The position numbers and the translations under genes are program-made. Positions 8,218-17,516 of a DNA stretch of 64,000 bases are shown here, piece by piece. The stretch comes from Acidobacteriota bacterium (GTDB lineage: Bacteria; Acidobacteriota; Terriglobia; Bryobacterales; Bryobacteraceae). Positions within the stretch are counted from its first letter, which is position 1. Each line of letters opens with the position of its first letter. The stretch covers positions 1 to 64,000 of the forward strand of contig JAPKZA010000275.1 in NCBI GenBank assembly GCA_026394015.1. The letters run 5' to 3'. Under the pieces are notes generated by a model, which saw only the letters and a program-made list of their open reading frames with translations, did not search any database and was not told where the DNA came from.

Positions 8218-8236
8218 TTCAGGATGATATCCTGAA
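8218..8236. promoter_or_regulatory. Perfect inverted repeat upstream of the SBBP gene
   Basis: TTCAGGAT-GAT-ATCCTGAA is a perfect 8-bp inverted repeat about 40 bases before the start codon of the SBBP-repeat gene, flanked by a second partial repeat (TGCAGAA ... GATGCAA). No T-run follows, so it is not a classical terminator for galT. It could be an operator or a 5' UTR hairpin. The symmetry is seen directly; the function is inference. Confidence 0.4.
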
Positions 8237-8275
8237 GATGCAAGACTTTTGCAGTATTTTTGGAGGAACGAGAGC

Positions 8276-11200
8276 ATGCCGGTATCGGGTAAATACCTTA
8301 GCGCGTTTGCGCTTTCGGTAGCGGTGACTGTGAGTGCAGCGCCAGGTAAACAAGAGATTCGTCGCGGGATTGATCCTGTCGGCAAAGCGTCGGTGTCCGC
8401 GGGCTTTCCGCGTTCGACGCAAAAGGCATTGGGCGACCTACCGCAGCGCTTTGAATTGAATGAAGGGCAGTTCCCCTCTGCTGTTCGCTACGTGGCGCGT
8501 TCGAGTGGTTACGACATGTATCTGACCGATACGGAATCGGTTTTGGTGATGTATAAGCCGCGGGGCAAAGAACCGAAGGCTGGGATGGACTACACGACGC
8601 TGCGGATGAGCGTGCGGGGCGCGCGACCGGCGCGAGGTTGGGAGTCTGGCAAGGTATTGCCGGGCGTGACCAGCTATTTCCAGGGCCAGGATCCGGCGCA
8701 GTGGAAGCGGAATATTCCGGCTTACGAGTCGGTGACCGCGAAGGGCATTAAGGCCGGCGTGGATCTGGTTTGGTACGGCAAGGACAAGAAGTTGGAGTAC
8801 GACTTAGTGGTGGCGCCTGGCGTGGACGCTTCGAAAGTGGAGATCGCTTGGAACGGCGCACGGTCGATGACGGTAGACGCGGCGGGGAACCTGGTGCTGG
8901 ACACGGTTTATGGGCAAGTGGTGCAGCAGCGCCCGTATGTTTACCAGATGGTGAACGGCCGGGAAGTGAAGATTGAAGCCCGTTATTCTTTGCGGCCGAA
9001 CGAGGGAGCGGGATTTGAGCTAGCGCGTTACGACCGGACGCTTCCGTTGGTGATCGATCCGTCCGTGATGGTTTATTCGACCTTTCTCGGCTCGGCGCAG
9101 AACTCCGGAACTTCGGTGGTGGCCGATGCTGCCGGGAATGTTTATCTGTTAGGGCAATCGTTCACGGCGGCGTTTCCCTTTGTGAAGCCATTTCAGACCG
9201 CCCATGCGGATAGCAGCCTGTTCATGGCGAAGTTGAACCCGACGGGAACGGAATTGATCTATGGAACGTTTCTCGGTGGTTCCTTGTCGGAGATTCCTTA
9301 CGCGTTAGCGGTGGACGCGGCGGGTGCGGCGTATATCCAGGGAGCCAGCAATTCGAGAGACTATCCATTGAAGACGCCGGTGCAGTCGACGCTGGTATCG
9401 ACCAATCCGTTGGCGGGCGATACGGTGGTGACGAAGTTACTACCGGCAGGCAATGACATTGCGTTTTCGACCTATCTAGGAGCGGTTAATGGCTCTAATT
9501 CTCAGGGGATCGCGGTGGCACCGGACGGAAGTGCGGTGGTCGCCGTCTACCAGGGAGGTGCTGCGACATTTACCCCGGCGCCAACGATCTTGAATGCATC
9601 GACAGGCCGGGCGGTGATTTTTCGATTTACTCCAGCCGGGAACGCGTTGCAGTGGGTGACCTATCTGGGAGACATTGTTTTGAGTGGCGTTGCGGCGGAT
9701 GCGTCGGGGGTCTACTTCGGCGGGGACAATCAAGCCGGTCGGCCGACTTACACGGCCATCAATGCGCCGCCAGGGCTGGTGCAGAATCGTTCGGACGACG
9801 GGATTCTGGGCAAGCTGAACCCGAGTGGTACGGCGTTTCTGTACTACACGCACATCGGGGGGTCAGCCGAAGATACAGTTCGGTCGATCGCGATTGACTC
9901 GACGGGCGCGCTGTACGCTGGGGGAGCGACTAGGTCGTCGAACATGACCTTGCAATCACCCTTTCGGAATGCGCTCGGCGGATCGCAGGATGGCTTCGCC
10001 CTGAAGCTATCGCCGGCGGGTAACAGCATTGTCTACTCGACTTACATCGGCGGCTCGCTGGATGACTATATTCAGGCCGTGGCCGTGGATCCGTCGGGCG
10101 GACTGGCGATGGTTGGAACGACTTTCTCAAAAGACATCGTGCAAAAGGACTCGCAGCAGGCCGCGTCGGCGGGGACGTTGCAGGAGGCTTTCGTGATCAA
10201 GCTGACTCCGGCGGGTACTGCGCTGGACTTGTCGACCTACCTGGGCGGAACGGGCGAGGACTATGGCGGAGGAGTTTCGGCAACGGCGGGTGGTCACGTC
10301 TACGTGACGGGCGTAACCGACGGAGTCGGCTTCACGACCAAGAACGCCTTCCAATCGGCGACGCCGGGGGGCTTCATTGCCTACCTGACGAAGTTTACGG
10401 CCAACATTCAGCCGGGAGCGCAGCTTCCAACCGTCACTTCGGCGACGCCGACAGCAACTTCGGGGACGCAGCAGACGTTTAGCTTTACGGTGGCGGATCC
10501 TGATGGAGCGGCTGACCTGGGTATTGTGAACGTGTTGATCAACAACTTCCTGGACGGCCGGAATGCTTGCTACATTGCGTACCAGCGTTCGTCGAATACG
10601 GTTTTTCTGGTGTCCAACGATGGCAGCGGTGCGACGGCGCTTTTGTTGAATGGGTCTGGCACGACTTCGAACGGCCAATGCACAATTGTGGGCGCTGGTT
10701 CTTCAGCGGTGACCAACGGTAACTCCTTAACGCTGACGCTGGTGGTGCAGTTTAACGCGACCGCGTTTGCGGGCCGGAAGATCCTGTATGTGGCGGCGCG
10801 CGATGCGGCCGAGAACAACTCTGGCTGGCAGCCGATGGGTGTTTTTGGTGTAGCGACGCCGCTGGCGACGAATCCGATGGTGGTTTCGTTGTCGCCGGCT
10901 TCCGGCACAGGGTCAACCGCCACGTTGGCGATTACTTATCGAGATGCGACGGCGGGCACTAATCTGCAACCGTCTCAGATCCTGATCGCCAGTGCGCTCG
11001 ATGCTTCGAACGCCTGTTACATCGCCTACGTCAACAACGGTAACCAGCTTTACTTGGTAACCGATACCGGCTTGGACCTGATCACTCCGGGAATCACGCC
11101 CGGGGCAGCATCGGGATTCACGGAAAAGAGCCAGTGTCGAGTGGACGCGGTGGGATCGAGTCGGTCGCTCTCGGGCAACACAATGACACTCACTGTGAAT

Positions 11201-11311
11201 ATCACCTTCTACCCCGGCTTCACTGGGCGGAAGATTATCTACGGCGGTACGCAGACGTTAGGCGGCGCCAATAGCGGATGGCATGCGGTGGGGGCGTGGA
11301 CGATCCAATAG
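8276..11311 (+). CDS. Large secreted SBBP beta-propeller repeat protein
   Basis: A 1011-residue exported protein. After a signal peptide (ending TVSAAPG) comes a DUF7948-like block (FELNEGQFPSAVRYVARSSG ... PLVIDPSV, about residues 45-270). Next are seven-stranded SBBP-type repeats with recurring YSTFLGG / A-V-D-A-A-G phrases to about residue 690. Two homologous C-terminal domains follow, each with an NACYIAY motif, an internal QC and a closing GRKI(L/I)Y...NSGW segment. ATG 8276 is preceded by GGAGGAACG. The role is unknown; the family is expanded in Acidobacteria and is probably cell-surface or extracellular. Confidence 0.85.
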   Translation: MPVSGKYLSAFALSVAVTVSAAPGKQEIRRGIDPVGKASVSAGFPRSTQKALGDLPQRFELNEGQFPSAVRYVARSSGYDMYLTDTESVLVMYKPRGKEPKAGMDYTTLRMSVRGARPARGWESGKVLPGVTSYFQGQDPAQWKRNIPAYESVTAKGIKAGVDLVWYGKDKKLEYDLVVAPGVDASKVEIAWNGARSMTVDAAGNLVLDTVYGQVVQQRPYVYQMVNGREVKIEARYSLRPNEGAGFELARYDRTLPLVIDPSVMVYSTFLGSAQNSGTSVVADAAGNVYLLGQSFTAAFPFVKPFQTAHADSSLFMAKLNPTGTELIYGTFLGGSLSEIPYALAVDAAGAAYIQGASNSRDYPLKTPVQSTLVSTNPLAGDTVVTKLLPAGNDIAFSTYLGAVNGSNSQGIAVAPDGSAVVAVYQGGAATFTPAPTILNASTGRAVIFRFTPAGNALQWVTYLGDIVLSGVAADASGVYFGGDNQAGRPTYTAINAPPGLVQNRSDDGILGKLNPSGTAFLYYTHIGGSAEDTVRSIAIDSTGALYAGGATRSSNMTLQSPFRNALGGSQDGFALKLSPAGNSIVYSTYIGGSLDDYIQAVAVDPSGGLAMVGTTFSKDIVQKDSQQAASAGTLQEAFVIKLTPAGTALDLSTYLGGTGEDYGGGVSATAGGHVYVTGVTDGVGFTTKNAFQSATPGGFIAYLTKFTANIQPGAQLPTVTSATPTATSGTQQTFSFTVADPDGAADLGIVNVLINNFLDGRNACYIAYQRSSNTVFLVSNDGSGATALLLNGSGTTSNGQCTIVGAGSSAVTNGNSLTLTLVVQFNATAFAGRKILYVAARDAAENNSGWQPMGVFGVATPLATNPMVVSLSPASGTGSTATLAITYRDATAGTNLQPSQILIASALDASNACYIAYVNNGNQLYLVTDTGLDLITPGITPGAASGFTEKSQCRVDAVGSSRSLSGNTMTLTVNITFYPGFTGRKIIYGGTQTLGGANSGWHAVGAWTIQ

Positions 11312-11314
11312 GGA

Positions 11315-12854
11315 TCACCCCACGCTCTCAAACTCAATCACCTGATCGACCGGCGTAATCGCGGTCACATAAAGACAAGTCCCAGCGAGCTTTGGCAGCG
11401 CCCCGCGTACTTCGACGTAAGTATGCGGGGAGTTGCCGGGCCCGATGCGGAGCTTGTCTTTTCCTTTTGTGTAGGTCGCATGGCCGCGGCGGAGGACCCA
11501 GGCGTCCTTCACGGTGGGGTGCTTCTCCGCGCCTTCGAGCGTGCCGCCTTCGCGGAGGTTGATCTCGACCGTCAGCGGGACTTCCTCGGTACCGGTAGCT
11601 TTGATGTGCAAGCGAAAGCCTTTCGGGGTTTCGGTGAGTTCGGCGACGGTATCGAGATGGCAGATTTCGGTACGGCGGCGTTCTTCGCGGGTATCGTCGT
11701 AGGTTTCGGTGGTGATGAGACGGGGCGGGGAGAAGGGCTGGTAGTACCCGGCTTCGAGTTGTTGGGTCAGGACGAAGGAGCTGCCCTTTTTTTCGAGGGT
11801 TTTGGCTTTGAATTGGCCCTTGCCGAAGAAGGCGGAGGCGAAGCGCACGGTGTTGACGACGGCGCTGCCGTAGCGGAAGGTGAAGAAGTGGTCGCGGCCG
11901 CGGAGAATCGAGACCGAGAGTTTGCCGCGGCGGACGCGGGCCAGGCGCGAGGGCGGCCATTTGGCCGTCGCGGTCTTTCCACGCGAGATAGGCGATGCCG
12001 AGCCAGGAGTTAAACAGGGTGCCACGCTGGTTGAGATCCTGGCGGCGGGAGATTTCGGTGACGACCTCTCCATCGGCATGGATGAGATAGAACATTGCCT
12101 GGATGTTCTGACGGACGGGGTTGAGGAGTTCGGGCCGGTTCAGGGAGTGGGCGCAGATGGTGAGGGCCTGGTTGCAGATGCCGTTGTAGCCGATGGAGCT
12201 TCGCTCGGTGTACTGGCCGTCGGCATCGATGTCGATGGTTTCGGCGAGCCACTGGTCGATGCGGCGGAGGTAGCGGGGATCGGGGTAGAGTTCGTTGAGG
12301 AGGGCGAGGGCGGAGCAGGCGACCCAACGATGGTTCGGGGTGTGCATGCCGCCCCGGATAAGAGCTTCGCCGGCCTTTTTGATGGCGGGAAGGACCAGGG
12401 CTTCGAACGCGGGGAAGCCGTACTGGCGGGCGTTGAGCAGGGTGCGGCCCATGCCCTGGATGATGAAGGCTGTGTCGGGCGGCGAGTTGTAGTTGGTGAT
12501 GGGCAGGTTCCAATTGCCGTCGGGGGTTTGGATGCGGGCGAAGCATTCGGCGGCGAGCTTGAGGCGATCGAGGACGAGGGGGGAATGGAAGTGGCGGGAC
12601 TGGGGATGGAGGTAGGCGGTGGCGAAGGTATCGAGGATACCAGAGGGGGTGCCGCCGTAGAAGAGGCCGTCGGCACCGGCGATGTTCCCGCGGTGGCGGT
12701 GGGTGGGGCTCAACTCCTGGCGCTTGATGAGATCGTCGACGGCTTTGTCGTGTGCGTCGAATTTGGCTTGCGGGAGAGTCGGCGGGGTGGCGGCGGACAA
12801 GGCGGTGGCGGCTGCCGCGAGGGCGGCAGTCTTTAGAGCATTTCGGCGGGTCAT
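11315..12854 (-). pseudogene. Tat-signal alpha/alpha-toroid-like protein, split by a frameshift
   Basis: The N-terminal frame (12854 downward) has a Tat-like signal (MTRRNALKTAALAAAATALS) and a helix-rich body resembling an alpha/alpha toroid. The C-terminal frame ends at 11315 and is beta-rich (FFTFRYGSAVVNTVRFASAF ... ICHLDTVAELTETPKGFRLH), a layout seen in polysaccharide-lyase and heparinase-like enzymes. The reading switches near 11963: dropping one C from a GGCC gives DRDGKWPPSRLARVRRGKL and joins both halves. It is either a recent pseudogene or a one-base sequencing error. The enzyme class is a guess from architecture. It precedes the Old Yellow Enzyme stop by two bases in the same direction. 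Confidence 0.65.
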
Positions 12855-12856
12855 CG

Positions 12857-14284
12857 TTATCCTTTTCGAACGCTGGCGCGGGCTTCCTTCATGATAGGCC
12901 CGTAGACGAGTTTGTCGAAGGGAGGGCAGCCGCTGGGGAATTGGCCGAGCGGGTGGTTTTTCTGGCGCATCAGGAAGGTGCAGTAGGTGAGCGTTTTGCA
13001 GACGCGGATCTCTTCGAGTTCGCCCTTCTCGACGGCGTCGATGGCGAAATCGGGGTAGGCGAGGGCGTTACGGCCCATGCCGAAGATTTGAATATTGCCG
13101 GCGGCGAGGTTGTGCGCGGCGGCGTTGATCGCGTAGATTTGGAGCCAGCTATAGCCGGTACCGACCATGGGGAGATCGGGGTGGGCGCGCTGGAGTTCGC
13201 CGGCGATGCGGAAGTGGCGGTCGACGCCGTCGAGGGGATGCTCCGGCTCTTCGTAGTTGCCTTCGTCGGCTTTTTCGAATGGCCGACCGATGTGGGGGTT
13301 GTAGTAAGGGCAACCGATGGAGACGTTAAGGAGTTGGACGCCCCATTCTTTGAACCAGCCGATGGCGGTTTTAACTTCGCTGAGTTCGGCGGTAAGCGGG
13401 TCTTGGTCGTTGACGCCCCAGCCCCAGGGATAAGGCGTGGGATAGGGCAGGGGCTCGCCGAGGCCGGTGGCTTCGTTTTTGGTGTACGGCACGCTATCGA
13501 AGCAGCCCAGACGCATGCAGATGGTGAGGGCGGAGCCGAATTCGGCGCGGAGCTTGGCGAGGACGTTGCGGATAAAGCGGGTGCGATTTTCGAGGGAGCC
13601 GGCGTATTCGCCGTCACGCCCGGCGCGGGCGCCGAGCATTTCGGCGAGCAGGTAGCCGTGGGTGACTTTGAGGTCGATGGCGCGGAAGCCGGCCCGCCAG
13701 GCGAGTTTGGCACCGACGATGTACTGGTCTTCGAGGGCCTCCATTTCGGCGTCGGAGAAGACGGGATAGTCGGCGGGGGTGGCGGTCTTCTGGTCGATGA
13801 CGGGGTTGTGGTAGAAGATGATCCGTTTGGGGTAGGAGTAACGGCCGGAGTGGGTGAGTTGGATGGGGATCAGCAGGTCGTCGGTGGAGCCAAACTTGTC
13901 CTGGTGAAGCTGGATCATGCGGGCGTGGAGGCGGGCGTACTCGTCGACGTTGCCTTCGTGGATCCAGAGCTGGCGGGCGTTGGCGCGGCCGTCTTCGCGG
14001 ATGGCGGTGGCTTCAAACCAGATGAGTTTGGCGCCGCCGAGGGCGAAGCGCTCGTAGCGCCGCCAGGTGAGTTCGTCGGGGTTGCCGTCGAGGGTGGAGT
14101 CGCAACCTTCCATGGGATGAATGGCCATGGCGTTGCCCAGGGTGACGGTGTCACTGATCCGGACTTTGCGGCCGAGGACGGCCTTGACGGCTTCCTTGTC
14201 GGTTTCGAAGCGGACGTGCTGGGTGCGGGTCTCGGCTTCCTGTTGGAGTTGACTAAGATTTTTGTACGTGAACTGGCGCGGCAT
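12857..14284 (-). CDS. NADH:flavin oxidoreductase, Old Yellow Enzyme family
   Basis: About 475 residues with an FMN-binding TIM barrel. Family marks include VTLGNAMAIHPMEGCDS at the first strand, IPIQLTHSGRYSYP, DLKVTHGYLLAEMLGAR (the conserved HGYL helix), the SLENRTRFI segment and the FMN-phosphate region MVGTGYSWLQ with GMGRNALAYPDFA. It looks like a single-domain OYE and lacks the C-terminal Rossmann extension of 2,4-dienoyl-CoA reductases. ATG 14284 (MPRQFTYKN) is preferred over the longer track start; even so it overlaps the upstream MFS gene by 32 bases. Pairing with a transporter suggests uptake and reduction of an unsaturated carbonyl compound (inference). Confidence 0.85.
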   Translation of the reverse strand: MPRQFTYKNLSQLQQEAETRTQHVRFETDKEAVKAVLGRKVRISDTVTLGNAMAIHPMEGCDSTLDGNPDELTWRRYERFALGGAKLIWFEATAIREDGRANARQLWIHEGNVDEYARLHARMIQLHQDKFGSTDDLLIPIQLTHSGRYSYPKRIIFYHNPVIDQKTATPADYPVFSDAEMEALEDQYIVGAKLAWRAGFRAIDLKVTHGYLLAEMLGARAGRDGEYAGSLENRTRFIRNVLAKLRAEFGSALTICMRLGCFDSVPYTKNEATGLGEPLPYPTPYPWGWGVNDQDPLTAELSEVKTAIGWFKEWGVQLLNVSIGCPYYNPHIGRPFEKADEGNYEEPEHPLDGVDRHFRIAGELQRAHPDLPMVGTGYSWLQIYAINAAAHNLAAGNIQIFGMGRNALAYPDFAIDAVEKGELEEIRVCKTLTYCTFLMRQKNHPLGQFPSGCPPFDKLVYGPIMKEARASVRKG

Positions 14285-15530
14285 TGGTAAAAGCGTGTTT
14301 GGGGAGCAGGAGAATGGCGACCGCGCCGATGAAGGCGAGCACAAAGACGATGTTCAGCGCGGGGCCGTAGCTCGTGTTGGCTGAGCCCTGAGCTTGGCGG
14401 ATCTGGGCGACGAGGTAGGGGAACCAGGTCTGGCCGATGGTGTCGGCCGGGAGAATGATGGCCATGGCGCGGGCCAGGGTGTTGACGCCGAACTGTTCGG
14501 CAGCCATGAGGGGGATGAGCATGTAGTCCGCACCCATGCCGAAGCCGAAGAGGATGGCGAAGACATAGACGTAAGTGGGGTTTTCCGGGGTGGCCAGCAG
14601 GAGCAGGGGAATGGTGCTGGCGACGAGCATGTAGGTGGCGACCATGACCCATTTTTTCGAGAACTTGTCCGCGAGGATGCCCATGACGATGCGGCCGGCG
14701 GTGGAGGAGATCATGATGCAGAAGAGGGCGTCAGCGAAGAGGGCGTCGAGGGTGGCTTGATTGGTAAACCCCTGTTCCTTGAAGACGAACTTCATGTGTT
14801 GATTGATGGAACCAATGGAGCCGATGGAGCAAAGACTTCCGATCATGAGCAGCCAGAAGGAGCGGGACTTGAGCAGTTCGGCGAAGCCGCGGGGCGGTTC
14901 GGGTTTTTCGTTGCTGGCAATCGGTTCGCCGTCCGGGGTTTGGCCCATTTCGGAAGGCTTGTCGCGCATGATGAACCCGGCGATGGGCCATACGAGGAGC
15001 AGGATGAGGCCGGTGATGATGAGCGCGTTTTGGAAGCCGAAGGCCGTGACGAGCGGTTTGGCGATGAACTTAGCCGAGATGGCGCCGAAGATGCCGACGC
15101 CGAGATAGGTGGCGGCCATGGCTTTGCCACGGCTCTTTTTGAACCATGGGGAGATGATGACCTGGTGGGGGATGGGGCCGGAGAAGAGATAGCCGACCAT
15201 GTAGAGAAGCCAATAAGCCCAGTAAACGTAGATGTTTCCGCCCATGGTGCCAAAGCCGATGAAAGAGAGGGCGGTGAGACCGGTGCCGACGATCATGAGC
15301 TTGCGCGGGCTGAAGCGGTGCATGAAGACCGGACCGACCCAGAGGGTCAGGGTGGCGGCGAGCGGGAAGCCGAGGGTAATGTCGGGGCGAGCCCAGCCGA
15401 ACGCCTTTTCGTAATAGTCATAGTAGAAAGGCATTCCGTAGTACGGAATACCGACCGCTAGGCCAAACGTGAAGAAGGCGGCGATGGAGATCCACCAGCC
15501 GTAAAAACTTTTGCTCGGGCTCTTTTCCAT
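14253..15530 (-). CDS. MFS transporter, OFA/monocarboxylate-like
   Basis: A 425-residue integral membrane protein with about twelve hydrophobic segments. The start FYGWWISIAAFFTFGLAVG and the WFKKSRGKAMA loop are typical of the oxalate:formate antiporter/monocarboxylate porter branch of the major facilitator superfamily. A charged central loop (PEPPRGFAELLKSRSFW) separates the halves. It is first in an operon with the overlapping Old Yellow Enzyme gene and probably imports that enzyme's substrate. The 26-base gap to the divergent metallo-hydrolase must hold promoters for both directions. Confidence 0.85.
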   Translation of the reverse strand: MEKSPSKSFYGWWISIAAFFTFGLAVGIPYYGMPFYYDYYEKAFGWARPDITLGFPLAATLTLWVGPVFMHRFSPRKLMIVGTGLTALSFIGFGTMGGNIYVYWAYWLLYMVGYLFSGPIPHQVIISPWFKKSRGKAMAATYLGVGIFGAISAKFIAKPLVTAFGFQNALIITGLILLLVWPIAGFIMRDKPSEMGQTPDGEPIASNEKPEPPRGFAELLKSRSFWLLMIGSLCSIGSIGSINQHMKFVFKEQGFTNQATLDALFADALFCIMISSTAGRIVMGILADKFSKKWVMVATYMLVASTIPLLLLATPENPTYVYVFAILFGFGMGADYMLIPLMAAEQFGVNTLARAMAIILPADTIGQTWFPYLVAQIRQAQGSANTSYGPALNIVFVLAFIGAVAILLLPKHAFTNAAPVHVQKS

Positions 15531-15556
15531 GAATGCACTTTTATACCATATAGCTT

Positions 15557-16375
15557 ATGCGTCTTACCCTTTTGCTCCTTCTCGCCGCTGTTTTGCTGCC
15601 CGCTCAGAACCCCGATTGGTCGGCGCCTTTCCCGGCGCATACGATCGCCGGGAACCTACACTACGTCGGCACGAAGGATCTAGCGTGCTACCTGATCACG
15701 ACGCCGCAGGGCCACATTCTGATCAATACCGGCTTGGCCGATTCGGTGCCGCTGATGCAGGCGAGCGCGAAGAAGCTGGGCTTTGATTTGAAGGACGTGA
15801 AGATTCTGCTGACGATGCAGGCGCACTACGACCATGTGGCGGCGTTTGCGGCGGTGCAGAAGCTTTCGGGCGCGAAGGTCTACGCCACCGAGGGCGATGC
15901 GGCTTATCTCGAAGACGGCGGCAAGAGCGACCCATTGTTTCTGGCCTTCGCGGACCAGGATTTCAGTTTCAAGCCGGTGAAGGTGGATCGGCGGTTGAAG
16001 GACGGGGAGACGGTGAAGCTGGGCGGGACGGAGGTGAAGGTGATCTCGTTGCCCGGGCACACGCGGGGCGCGGCGGGGTATTCGGTGAATGGGGTGCTGA
16101 TCGTGAATCTTCCTTCGGTGGTGATCAAGCTGATGGGCAACAAGGCATACCCGAACATCGTGGCCGACTACGAGGCGACTTTCGTGAAGCTGAAGCAGTT
16201 GCACCCGACGGCGTGGGTGGCGGGTCACGGGTCGCAATATGATTTGGAGGCGAAGTACGCCAAGAAGTCGTTTGTCGACCCGGACGGGTATACGAAGGCT
16301 GTCGTTAGCTACGAGAAGACGTTCAAAGAAAAGCTGGCCCGAGAGAAACTGGCCAACGAGCAGGCTAGCCGTTAA
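15557..16375 (+). CDS. Subclass B3-like metallo-beta-lactamase-fold hydrolase
   Basis: A 272-residue secreted protein with signal peptide [17 protein letters not shown]. The order of motifs follows B3 enzymes: [14 protein letters not shown], then [12 protein letters not shown] (zinc motif Q-x-H-x-D-H), [12 protein letters not shown] with the middle His, and [15 protein letters not shown] with the last His. The first ligand is Gln instead of His, as in GOB-type enzymes, and the usual HAGG is VAAF. Beta-lactamase activity cannot be concluded from sequence. Its stop overlaps the convergent SDR stop by four bases. Confidence 0.8.
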   Translation: MRLTLLLLLAAVLLPAQNPDWSAPFPAHTIAGNLHYVGTKDLACYLITTPQGHILINTGLADSVPLMQASAKKLGFDLKDVKILLTMQAHYDHVAAFAAVQKLSGAKVYATEGDAAYLEDGGKSDPLFLAFADQDFSFKPVKVDRRLKDGETVKLGGTEVKVISLPGHTRGAAGYSVNGVLIVNLPSVVIKLMGNKAYPNIVADYEATFVKLKQLHPTAWVAGHGSQYDLEAKYAKKSFVDPDGYTKAVVSYEKTFKEKLAREKLANEQASR

Positions 16376-17109
16376 AGGCTGCGGAGGTGGAAGCCGCCAT
16401 CGACGTTGAGCACTTGGCCGGTGGAATAGTCGAGCAGGCCGTCAGCGATGCCGCGGACGGCTTTGGCGATGTCGGAGGTTTCGCCCATGCGGCGCTGGGG
16501 GAGCAGGCCGTTGGCGATTTTTTCTTCATAGACGGATTCGACGGCGGAGATCATGTCCGTGCGGATGATGCCGGGGCGGATTTCGAAGACCTTGATTCCC
16601 TTCTCCGCGAGGCGCGTCGCGTAGAGCGAGACGGACATGGCGAGGCCGGCCTTGGAAATGCAGTAGTCGGCGCGGTTGACCGAGGCGGTGTAGGCCGAGA
16701 TGGACGTGACGAAAACGATGCGGCCATCGCCCTGTTCGGCCATCCAGTTGGCGGCGGCTTGGGTGAGAAAGTGGGGGCCCTTCAGGTTCGTGTTGATGAG
16801 TTCGTCGAAGCTCTCTTCGGTGGCGACGAGCATGTCGGCGCGGACGCGGGGGGCCATGCCGGCGTTGTTAACAAGCAGGTCGAGGCGGCCGAACTTTTCG
16901 CGGGTGAAGGCGAGGAGGCGGGCGCGATCTTCACCGTTGCCGATATCGCACTGGATGATTTCGGCTCCGGTTTCGGCGCGGAGGGATTCTGCGGCGTCGA
17001 GACGGCCGCGGTAGGTGGCGACCAGGGAGTGGGACTTGGCGAGTTCGGTGGCGATGCCGCGGCCGATGCCTCGGCTGGCACCGGTAATGATGGCGACGGG
17101 TTTACTCAT
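16372..17109 (-). CDS. Short-chain dehydrogenase/reductase, FabG-like
   Basis: A 245-residue Rossmann-fold oxidoreductase. The nucleotide motif is GASRGIGRG, followed by [13 protein letters not shown], the catalytic Ser in FVTSISAY, the Y-x3-K pair in ADYCISKAG, and the C-terminal [13 protein letters not shown] block typical of 3-oxoacyl-ACP reductase relatives. The real substrate is unknown, since this family is broad. The start ATGA overlaps the stop of the DsbA-like gene, so the two are co-translated. Confidence 0.88.
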   Translation of the reverse strand: MSKPVAIITGASRGIGRGIATELAKSHSLVATYRGRLDAAESLRAETGAEIIQCDIGNGEDRARLLAFTREKFGRLDLLVNNAGMAPRVRADMLVATEESFDELINTNLKGPHFLTQAAANWMAEQGDGRIVFVTSISAYTASVNRADYCISKAGLAMSVSLYATRLAEKGIKVFEIRPGIIRTDMISAVESVYEEKIANGLLPQRRMGETSDIAKAVRGIADGLLDYSTGQVLNVDGGFHLRSL

Positions 17110-17516
17110 TCACTGTCTTGGATAGCACGAATGAGTTCTTCGGCGGTGAACTTTTCGATGAGGACGTGGTTGCCGACGAAGACGGTGGGCGTTTTGGCAA
17201 CACCGCGGGAATGGGCTTCGAGCAGGTCGGCGTCGACCCCGGCGGAGTCGCGGCCGTCGTCGGGAGCCTGGACCCGGCCAATCGAAAAAAGGCAACGGCG
17301 ACGCCAGGCCCATTCGGCCTCAGTGCCTTCGGTGAGGCGGAGAAACTGGGCTTCCTCCGCGAGGCTACGGGCGGCGGGGTGTTTGACGAGAGGGAAATCG
17401 CGACGAACGAACGTGACGGTTTCGCCGAGGGCGGCGAGCAAATGGTCGTCCAGCATGTGTTGCAGGCGGGCGCAGTCGGGGCACTGCAAGTCTTCGAAGA
17501 TTTCGACGGTGACCAT
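17106..17516 (-). CDS. Cytoplasmic DsbA-like thioredoxin-fold protein
   Basis: A 136-residue thioredoxin-fold protein with CPDC at residues 13-16 ([13 protein letters not shown]), a [14 protein letters not shown] strand resembling DsbA/thiol-oxidoreductases, and the cis-Pro segment KTPTVFVGN. It has no signal peptide, so it probably acts in the cytoplasm. Its start directly abuts the stop of the DUF697-like gene and its end overlaps the SDR, forming a tight three-gene run. The partner substrate is not evident. Confidence 0.8.
   Translation of the reverse strand: MVTVEIFEDLQCPDCARLQHMLDDHLLAALGETVTFVRRDFPLVKHPAARSLAEEAQFLRLTEGTEAEWAWRRRCLFSIGRVQAPDDGRDSAGVDADLLEAHSRGVAKTPTVFVGNHVLIEKFTAEELIRAIQDSE

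Noticed and set aside
11423-12013. Plus-strand 196-aa ORF (and 11880-12836) opposite the Tat-signal protein
   Set aside because: Mirror frames of the minus-strand gene, whose two halves join into one protein after a one-base correction.
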